From Rhodospirillaceae bacterium (GTDB lineage: Bacteria; Pseudomonadota; Alphaproteobacteria; Rhodospirillales; 2-02-FULL-58-16), in contig JAUXMA010000004.1 in NCBI GenBank assembly GCA_030623425.1, forward strand, positions 1-18,185: DNA of 18,185 nt, read 5' to 3'. Each line of letters begins with the position of its first letter. Position 1 is the stretch's first letter. The notes below the pieces were generated by a model, which made no database searches, had not been told where the DNA came from, and saw only the letters and a list, made by a program, of their open reading frames with translations. Position numbers and translations under genes: made by a program. Below are positions 6,369-13,500 of the stretch, in pieces.

Positions 6369-7907
6369 GTGATCGTCGAGGATCAAAGCGAAGTCATAAG
6401 GTTTCTGTCCGGCGCCGCGGCTTTCGGCATCGGCGGCGATGATGTGGCGCGCCTCGAAACTCATATTTCCATTATTTTCCTGACCGCCGAGAGGGTCTTC
6501 AAACTCAAGCGGGCGGTCAAGTTCCCCTATTTGGATTTTTCCACCGCCGATCGGCGCCGCGCCGCCTGCGAGGCCGAGGTCGCCATCAACCGGCGCACCG
6601 CGCCTGGCCTATACCGTGGAATCGTCGCCATCAAACGGGCCAGTGACGGTTCCTTGCACTTGCAAGGGGATGGCGAGCCGGTTGACTGGCTGGTGGAAAT
6701 GGCGCGTTTCGACGAGGATACACTGTTCGATCATTTGGCCCAGCGCGGCGAACTCGACCGCCATGACATGGAGAACCTGGCCGAGGCTATCGCCCGGTTG
6801 CACGGGATGGCGGAAAAACGTGCCGATCACGGCGGGCGGTCCGGCATGGCCGCCATCATTGACGGCAATGCCGAGACTTTCGACGAATTCGCCGAAGGCG
6901 GGCTCGATCCCGCCGAAATTGACCGGCTGAACGACGAATGCCGCCGTCTTCTCGACGACAGGGCCAGGTTTCTCGAGGCCCGGCGGGCGGCGGGATTCGT
7001 CAGGCATTGTCACGGCGACCTGCACCTTCGCAACATTTGCATGTACGACGGCGAGCCGACCCTGTTCGACGCCATTGAGTTCAGTGAGGCGCTGTCCAAT
7101 ATCGATGTGCTTTATGATCTTGCATTCCTGCTGATGGATCTGGACCACAGGGATTTGAGGCACCTCGCCAACATTGTCCTCAACCGCTATCTGGACATTA
7201 CCGCGGATACCGGCGGTCTCAAGGCGATGCCTTTGTTCCTTGCGGTTCGGGCCGCCATCCGCTCCCACGTCAACGTCGCCATGACGGCGACTCTCGATGA
7301 TGGCGGCGATGGCGAAGGGAGGCGCCAGGAGGCCCGATCCTACCTGAGCATGGCGTTGGCCTACGTTTCGCCGCCGCCGGCCCGCGTCGTCGCCGTCGGC
7401 GGCCTGTCGGGCAGCGGCAAGTCCCGCTTGAGCCGGGAACTGGCCCCTTGCATGGGAGCGCCACCGGGGGCTCGGCTAGCGCGCAGCGATGTCTTGCGCA
7501 AACGCCTGGCCGGTGTCCCTTGGCTGGCCCGCTTGGGGGCGGAAGGCTATTCGGAGGAGATGACCGAACGCACCTACCGGGAACTTTATGAAGAGGCGCG
7601 GACGGCCTTGGATGCCGGGTATTCGGTCATCGCCGACGCCGTCTTCGCTAAGCTCGAGCAGCGTCAGGCCATCGAGGCGGTGGCGGCCGAGGCCCGGGTT
7701 CCTTTTCAAGGCATTTGGCTGCAGGCGCCGCGAGAAATCATGGAACAACGCGTCCGCGACCGCCGCCGAAACGTTTCCGATGCGACCGTCGAAGTGGTCC
7801 GCCAACAACTTGCCTATAATTTAGGACCCCTGACTTGGCCCAGGATCGACAGCTCGGGTACGAGAGAGGATACCTTGTCGCAAGGACTTCACTTGCTCGC
7901 TCTTTGA
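6369..7907 (+). CDS. aminoglycoside phosphotransferase-like kinase fused to P-loop ATPase
   Basis: A 512-residue two-domain protein starting at GTG 6369, with GGGAG about ten bases upstream. Residues about 25-300 are an APH/choline-kinase-like fold: VFKLKRAVKFPYLDF (43-57) as the ATP-side strand, catalytic HGDLHLRN (215-222), and FDAIEF (233-238) taking the metal-binding place. Residues 338-500 form a small-molecule kinase or AAA-type domain with Walker A GLSGSGKS (345-352) and an Arg-rich lid RVRDRRRN. This architecture is a conserved bacterial family annotated only as bifunctional APH/ATP-binding protein, with unknown substrate. It lies 40 bases after the CDF gene and likely shares its transcript. 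Antibiotic resistance should not be assumed from the fold. Confidence 0.9.
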   Translation: MIVEDQSEVIRFLSGAAAFGIGGDDVARLETHISIIFLTAERVFKLKRAVKFPYLDFSTADRRRAACEAEVAINRRTAPGLYRGIVAIKRASDGSLHLQGDGEPVDWLVEMARFDEDTLFDHLAQRGELDRHDMENLAEAIARLHGMAEKRADHGGRSGMAAIIDGNAETFDEFAEGGLDPAEIDRLNDECRRLLDDRARFLEARRAAGFVRHCHGDLHLRNICMYDGEPTLFDAIEFSEALSNIDVLYDLAFLLMDLDHRDLRHLANIVLNRYLDITADTGGLKAMPLFLAVRAAIRSHVNVAMTATLDDGGDGEGRRQEARSYLSMALAYVSPPPARVVAVGGLSGSGKSRLSRELAPCMGAPPGARLARSDVLRKRLAGVPWLARLGAEGYSEEMTERTYRELYEEARTALDAGYSVIADAVFAKLEQRQAIEAVAAEARVPFQGIWLQAPREIMEQRVRDRRRNVSDATVEVVRQQLAYNLGPLTWPRIDSSGTREDTLSQGLHLLAL

Positions 7908-7953
7908 GCAGTCCTTGGTTCCCAATCCCTATGATGATTTTCTATTTCGGGAA

Positions 7954-7982
7954 TTGACACTTCCTGCTTATTCTGTTATACT
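7954..7982 (+). promoter_or_regulatory. near-consensus sigma70 promoter of the usp gene
   Basis: TTGACA (7954-7959) and TATACT (7977-7982) are 17 bases apart, a perfect -35, optimal spacer and one mismatch in the -10. Predicted start near 7989 gives a leader of about 45 bases before the ATG at 8034. It is the best promoter in the window, so constitutive or easily inducible expression is expected. Confidence 0.85.
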
Positions 7983-8033
7983 GATTACTTCGGTTGTTCT
8001 TGGAATTTACTCTTCGGGCAAACGGGGCCGTGA

Positions 8034-8885
8034 ATGCCGATCAAAACGATATTGGTGCTATTCGACGGTGGCAATGAGTCGAAATCGGCCTTGCAAACCG
8101 CTTTTGCGGTCGGCCGTGATGTGGCGGCCCATATTCATGTCCTTAGTTTACACGTCGATCCCGAGCCGTTCTTGGTCATGTCGGATGCCATGATCGAGAA
8201 AATGGTTGCTCAGCAGAGCAAGGAATCGGCGGACCGCGCCGCCAAGGCGCACGGTATTTTCGATGATCTTTGCTCCCGTTACGGCATCCCTTCGAGGGAT
8301 GGCCCTGGCGGACAGGAGGAAGTTTCGGCGGCCTGGATCGAGGAAACGGGGCACTATTACGAGACCATAATCCGGCGCGGGCGTCTGGCTGACTTGATCG
8401 TCGTCGGACGGGCGACGCCCGAGTCGGAACCTCCCGTCAGGATGATCTTGCACGCCGCGCTTTTCGAAACCGGCCGTCGGGTCTTGGTGGCGCCTCCGCT
8501 GGCGCCTTCTTCCCTGGGACGAAAGATTGCCATTGCCTGGAACGGCAGCGCCGAGGCCTCTCGTGCCGTCAGCAACGCCATCCCCTTTCTGACCCGTTCC
8601 GAGGCGGTGATTATCCTGACCGCCGAAACCGACAATACCCCGCTTTCGGTTGCCGACGATCTGGCCGCTTATCTGGCTTGGCACGGCGTTGCCGCCGAGA
8701 TTCGGGCTTTTTCTCCCGAGCGCCGGTCGGTGGAGGAAGCGTTGCTCGGGGAAGCTTCGAACTCTGGCGCCGACCTGTTGGTTATGGGCGGGTATTCCCA
8801 CTCGCGCATGCGCCAGTTGATCCTCGGCGGCGTCACCCGGCATGTTTTGGAGGCGGCGGAATTGCCGGTGCTGATGGCACACTGA
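8034..8885 (+). CDS. tandem-domain universal stress protein
   Basis: A 283-residue cytoplasmic protein with two UspA folds. Domain 1 (about 1-155) starts IKTILVLFDG and ends with RGRLADLIVVGRA...GRRVLVAP, but lacks an intact Gly-rich nucleotide loop. Domain 2 (about 163-283) starts RKIAIAWNGSAEASRAV. It carries MGGYSHSRMRQLILGGVTRH (251-270), the G-x2-G-x9-G-S/T type ATP-binding signature. One degenerate and one intact domain is the common pattern in proteobacterial tandem Usps. Such proteins support survival under starvation, oxidative or respiratory stress; the specific stress is not visible. It has its own strong promoter and converges on the SRAP gene with seven bases between stops. Confidence 0.94.
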   Translation: MPIKTILVLFDGGNESKSALQTAFAVGRDVAAHIHVLSLHVDPEPFLVMSDAMIEKMVAQQSKESADRAAKAHGIFDDLCSRYGIPSRDGPGGQEEVSAAWIEETGHYYETIIRRGRLADLIVVGRATPESEPPVRMILHAALFETGRRVLVAPPLAPSSLGRKIAIAWNGSAEASRAVSNAIPFLTRSEAVIILTAETDNTPLSVADDLAAYLAWHGVAAEIRAFSPERRSVEEALLGEASNSGADLLVMGGYSHSRMRQLILGGVTRHVLEAAELPVLMAH

Positions 8886-8892
8886 ACCGTGC

Positions 8893-9489
8893 TTAAGGCC
8901 GGGTTTGGCGAAACAGGTCCGGTTGATATCCCGTGGCAACCGCTTCCTCCGCCTTGAGGGGGATTTCGTCAAAGGGAACGAGGAACGCCGCCGCTTCGCC
9001 GAAAGCAAGCGTTCTGTCCAGCCACATGCCCTCGGCTTGCGGCTTGAGGATCACCGGCATGCGGTTGTGAATTCGGGCGATGGCCGGAACGGGCCGGCAA
9101 GTGATAATGGTGAAATTTTCCCAGTCCATGAGCCCGGCGAAGGCGATCGGTTCGCCGTCCTTGCGGCTGATGCGGTTCTTGAGCTTGGCTTTGCCTTCTT
9201 TCCGCCATTCAAAATAAGCCGAGGCCGGGACCAGGCAACGGTTTTCAAGCCAGGGCCGGAAACTCTTTTTGCCGGCCAGGGTTTCGGCGCGGGCGTTGAT
9301 CAAGGGTTGGTTGCTCCAAGAGACACGCAGCCCCCAGCTCCGAAACAGCGGTTGTCTGTCGGCATTAATGACCAAGGCCCGGTTGCCGGGGCGGATTTCA
9401 TATCCGCGCGGTTCCGGCGGCGGGCCGGAAAGTTCGAACCGGCCGACCAGTTTTTCCGGCTGGACGTTGATCTCGTATCGGCAGCACAT
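8893..9489 (-). CDS. SRAP / YedK-type abasic-site crosslinking protein
   Basis: A 198-residue SOS-response-associated peptidase family member, related to E. coli YedK and human HMCES. These form a thiazolidine crosslink between Cys2 and abasic sites in single-stranded DNA, protecting them at forks. All expected residues are visible: Cys2 in MCCRYE, N65 in LINARAET, E94 in AYFEW, and H141 in IHNRMPVIL. MCC replaces the more usual MCG, giving two adjacent cysteines. The start is fixed by the need for Cys2. A TATAAT ends only eight bases before the ATG with no ribosome binding site between, suggesting a leaderless transcript. No LexA-type GTTC-N7-GTTC box was found upstream. Confidence 0.95.
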   Translation of the reverse strand: MCCRYEINVQPEKLVGRFELSGPPPEPRGYEIRPGNRALVINADRQPLFRSWGLRVSWSNQPLINARAETLAGKKSFRPWLENRCLVPASAYFEWRKEGKAKLKNRISRKDGEPIAFAGLMDWENFTIITCRPVPAIARIHNRMPVILKPQAEGMWLDRTLAFGEAAAFLVPFDEIPLKAEEAVATGYQPDLFRQTRP

Positions 9490-9497
9490 GAGACGGT

Positions 9498-9503
9498 ATT
9501 ATA
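9498..9503 (-). promoter_or_regulatory. TATAAT -10 candidate for the SRAP gene
   Basis: The perfect hexamer TATAAT on the minus strand lies eight bases before the SRAP ATG, so transcription would begin at or next to the start codon. The -35 at 17 bases (CGGGTT) is poor. An 11-base tandem repeat, ATACCAAGAAG then ATACCAAGAAA (9501-9522), fills the spacer. Confidence 0.4.
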
Positions 9504-9644
9504 CCAAGAAGATACCAAGAAACCCGCGGCGGCAGCGAGGATGGTCAGGCCCATCATCCACATGGCTCGGCGATGGCGAGGAAATCACGTTTCCAGCCTG
9601 TCGAGGACTGGAATCGTATCTTCATTTGTCCTAACGTCCAGGAA

Positions 9645-10385
9645 ATGGAAACAGGCCGCAAAACCGTCATCGTCACCGGCGCCAGCCGTGGCATTGGTCA
9701 CGCCACCGCCACCTGCTTCCTGGAAAGGGGCTGGCGTGTGATCACCTGCTCACGCGGGGACACACCGCCCGAATGCAAGCGCGATCGCAACTGGACCCTT
9801 CATGTTCCCACCGACCTTGCCGACGCCAACAGCCTCGAAAATTTTGTCGAAACGGTAAACGAGGCCCTTGCCGAACAGCCCTTGCATGGGCTCGTCAACA
9901 ACGCCGGGATGTCGCCGAAAGCGCCGTTCCAGGAACGTCTGGGCTGTCTCAACGGCGATCTCGAAGCCTGGCGGGATGTCTTCGAATTGAATTTCTTCGC
10001 CGCCCTGAAATTGTCCCGGGGCTTTGCCGCCGCCCTGCGCAGGGGCAAGGGCGCCATCGTCAACATCACCTCCATTGCCGGCCATTCGATTCATCCTTTC
10101 GCCGGATCGGCCTATTCGATCTCCAAGGCGGCCTTGTCGGCGCTGACTCGGGAAATGGCCAACGAATTCGCGTCGCTCCAAGTGCGCGTCAACGCCGTCG
10201 CCCCCGGTGAGATCGAAACCGCCATGGTTCAACCCGAATACGAGGCGCTGATTCCGCGCATCCCCCTCAACCGCATGGGCCAACCCGAGGACGTGGCGAA
10301 CACCATCTTCTATCTCTGTTCCGAGGATGCCGGCTACGTCACCGGTAACGAGGTCTGGGTCACCGGCGGCCAGCATCTCTTTTAG
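9645..10385 (+). CDS. SDR family NAD(P)-dependent oxidoreductase
   Basis: A 246-residue classical short-chain dehydrogenase. Cofactor loop TGASRGIG (11-18), NNAG (85-88), and the catalytic S143, Y157 and K161 (in ITSIAG and YSISK) are in place. The C-terminal NRMGQPEDVANTIFYLCSED...GNEVWVTGG is also standard. The ATG at 9645 puts the Rossmann strand at the family's usual distance. An in-frame ATG at 9573 would add 24 residues unlike the family and is less likely. The 'CSRGDTPP' segment after the second strand does not settle NAD versus NADP. The substrate is unknown; FabG-like acyl and sugar dehydrogenases share these motifs. Confidence 0.9.
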   Translation: METGRKTVIVTGASRGIGHATATCFLERGWRVITCSRGDTPPECKRDRNWTLHVPTDLADANSLENFVETVNEALAEQPLHGLVNNAGMSPKAPFQERLGCLNGDLEAWRDVFELNFFAALKLSRGFAAALRRGKGAIVNITSIAGHSIHPFAGSAYSISKAALSALTREMANEFASLQVRVNAVAPGEIETAMVQPEYEALIPRIPLNRMGQPEDVANTIFYLCSEDAGYVTGNEVWVTGGQHLF

Positions 10386-10456
10386 GAGAACCGTTCAACG
10401 GAGGATTAAGGAAACAGAAGTTCCACAACAATCTATATTTGGTTATGGATCAGCAT

Positions 10457-10485
10457 TTGCCGACAAGATATAGATGATGTATGAT
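10457..10485 (+). promoter_or_regulatory. candidate promoter of the 25-residue-repeat gene
   Basis: TTGCCG (10457-10462) and TATGAT (10480-10485) are 17 bases apart, in an AT-rich interval between the SDR stop and the start at 10535. Predicted leader about 40 bases. Confidence 0.5.
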
Positions 10486-10534
10486 GCAAGCGCCATCCTG
10501 GGACGGCTTTTGAAAAGCAAACGGGAAAGCGCCC

Positions 10535-13500
10535 ATGACCGACATGCATCGAATGCAAAAAGATGACGCCAAGCAGACCATCCAGGTTGTCTACGATGAA
10601 GACACCGCCGTTGACGAACACCCGATCGGCAAGGGTCCGGCCGCCGAGACAAAAAGGGTCGATCCAGCGGACGGAATAGCCAATGCCGCCGCCAACCTTT
10701 CCCCCGATCCCAGCGCCATCCTCGATGATTGGACGCCACCGTTTTACTTAAAATATCGGTTGCCGAGCATTGCCGGGATCGTGACCAGCCTTTCCTGGCT
10801 GATCGCTTGCGCTTATTACATCGACCGCCAGATCATTTGGAGCGATTTATTTTCCCTTTTGCCCCATGAAATAGCGGGCATGGTGGTGGGCGTTCTGACG
10901 CCACTGGCTTTGCTGTGGATGGTGATCGCATTTTTCGAGCGGGGGCGGCGACTGAGCCACGAAAGCGAGGCCCTGGGGTGGCATTTGAGAAAGCTGGCCT
11001 ATCCGTCCGACCGCGCCCAAACGCGGATGAGAGAAATCACCGAATCCTTGCGCTGCCAAGCCCGGGACTTGACCAAGGCCTCGGAGGAAGCGGCCTCGAG
11101 GGCGGAAGCCGTCGATGAAATGATTCGGCGGCGGACGGTAGGGCTGTCGCAGGTTTCCGAAGACGCGGATTTGCGGGCCCGGGCCATCGCCGAGGTGCTC
11201 GGGCGACAGACGGAAGACCTGCGGACGACGACGGAGAAGGCTGCGGAACGGGCTCGCCAAGCCGGTGAAGTGCTGTATCGGCAGTCCCACGAATTGACGA
11301 CATCGGCCGACCGAGCTTCGGCCCAGGCCGAAGACTTTTGCCAAGTCCTGCACCGACGCAGCCATGAATTGACCGAGACTTCGGAACAAGTCGCCGCCCG
11401 CACCCGGGAATCCGCCGATTCTTTCCAAGAGCGGACCAGGGAACTGGGTGAGATTTCAACTCAAACCCTGGCCTATGCGGATGAAACGGCCAAGGTCCTG
11501 CATGCACGCATGGAAGAGCTATTGCAAGCCTCCGACGATGCCGCCGAACAGGTTCGGGCTGGCGCCGAACTGTTGCACAGGAACTCCCAGGATCTCAACC
11601 GGCGGTCGGACCACGCGACCATGCAAACCGATCTGATCCGCGAAAACCTTCGCCAGCAAACCGAGGGCCTTGCCGATATTGGCAAACTGTTAACGGCCCA
11701 AACGTCCGAGATCGAAGTCAATCTGGGCCGGCAGGCGCAATTGCTGTCGGGGACCGCCGACAAGGTTGGCGAACAGGTTCGGGGAATCGGCGATGAATTG
11801 CAGGGCCAGGCCCGTGAATTGGTTTCCACATCCGAGCATGTTTCGCTGCACCTCAAGGCCAGCAGCGAGGCTTTCCACAAGCAAGCCGGCGAACTGAGTG
11901 AAGTTTCCGACCGCACAACAGCCAAGACCAGGACCCTCGGTGAAAACCTCCAGCAAATCTCCCAAGAGCTCTCGATCGTATCGGACAAGCTTCTGGACAG
12001 GGCGGACCGCGTTGGCGAAGCGTTGAAAAGCCGTTCCTCCGACCTGTCGGAGATTTCCGATCATACGCTGGTCAAGGTCGACAAGGTCGGCGAGAGCATC
12101 CAACACCGGGCCAGCGATTTGGCCGAATTGTCGAACCAGTGCCTATTGCGTTTCGGCAACGTCAGCGATTCCTTGCGGCAGCGGTGCGCGGAACTGGCCA
12201 CCGTCGCCGACCAGACAAGCAATCATGTCGGCTCTCTTAGCGTGGCTTTGGAACAAAGTTCGGAAGAGGTGGTTACGGCCTCGCAAAAAGGCGCCGCCGG
12301 CATCACCTCGGCGACGCAAGCGTTGCGCCGCGGCGTGATCGAGATCGACGCGACTTCCGGGCGGGCGAGCCAGCTCGTCGAATCCTTCAACGAACAATTG
12401 CATGGCATCACCGACATTTCGGAAGCGGCAATGACCAAGTTGCGGGACTTGAGCATGGCGGTTGAGGACCGGTCCGGAGAAATAACCGTTGCCTCGGATC
12501 AGGCGGCCAGCCAGATGGACGGCGTTGCCGCGCTGTTGGGGCAACAGGCGCAAAAATTGGATCACATCTCGGGCCGGGCGACGAAATTGATGACCAACGC
12601 CGTCATGCAATTGCAAAAACACTCTCAAGAACTGGATGGCTCCTCGGATAAAGCCGAAGCGCGGCTGCAAAATGTCGGCGAGGAGATGCAACGGGTCTTG
12701 CAAGAGGTGATAGCGGCCGCCGACGACGCCTCGGCCAGGGTTCAGGCGGTGGCCGGGAACTTGCAACAGCGTTCGGACGACCTTTCCGCCGTTTCCGGCC
12801 AGGCCGTCGGCGATGTCGGCATGGTGGGAACCGCCCTCTTGGAACGCTCGCGCGAGGTGGCGAGCGCCGCGGACCGCGCTTCCAGGCTGATTGCCCTGGT
12901 CACCGAAGCCATGCACCGCCAGGCCGAGGACTTAACGGGTTCCACCAGCCATACGGCCGAACGCATGGAGAGCACCAGCGAAAATCTGCTCAAACACTTG
13001 GTCGAACTGGGCCGGCTCGGCGACGATACCGCCGGCCGGCTGACGGTGGCCGGCAAATCCCTGCGCGTGCAATCCGAGGAATTGAGCAACGCCTCGAACT
13101 TGACGATCGGCCGATTTCAGGAAACCACCGGTTGCCTGCAAGAAGGTGTCCGCGTGTTGGGCGAAGCCTCCGATTCCGCTTCCACCCACATCGAGGCGGT
13201 TGGCGGAACCATGCGCGAGCATATGCAGGACGCGACCACCGCCACGGAACGGGCGGCGGCGCGGCTGGAAGGGATCGCCGGTTCGTTGCGCCAACATAGC
13301 AACGACATCAACGCTTCCCTGGAATCGGCCGGCAAGGGGCTCGGAGATGTCGGCGACATGCTGCAGCAACGCTCCAAGGATCTGACCGACGTTTACGGCG
13401 CGGCATCGGGCCACCTCAGGGCTTTTGGCGACATCCTCCATCAACAAGCGGCGGGAATGTCGTCCGCTTCCAACGAGGCGACAGCCAAGCTTGGCAAGGT

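Noticed and set aside
9490..9644. LexA-controlled SOS promoter before the SRAP gene
   Set aside because: No GTTC-N7-GTTC box characteristic of alphaproteobacterial LexA was found.
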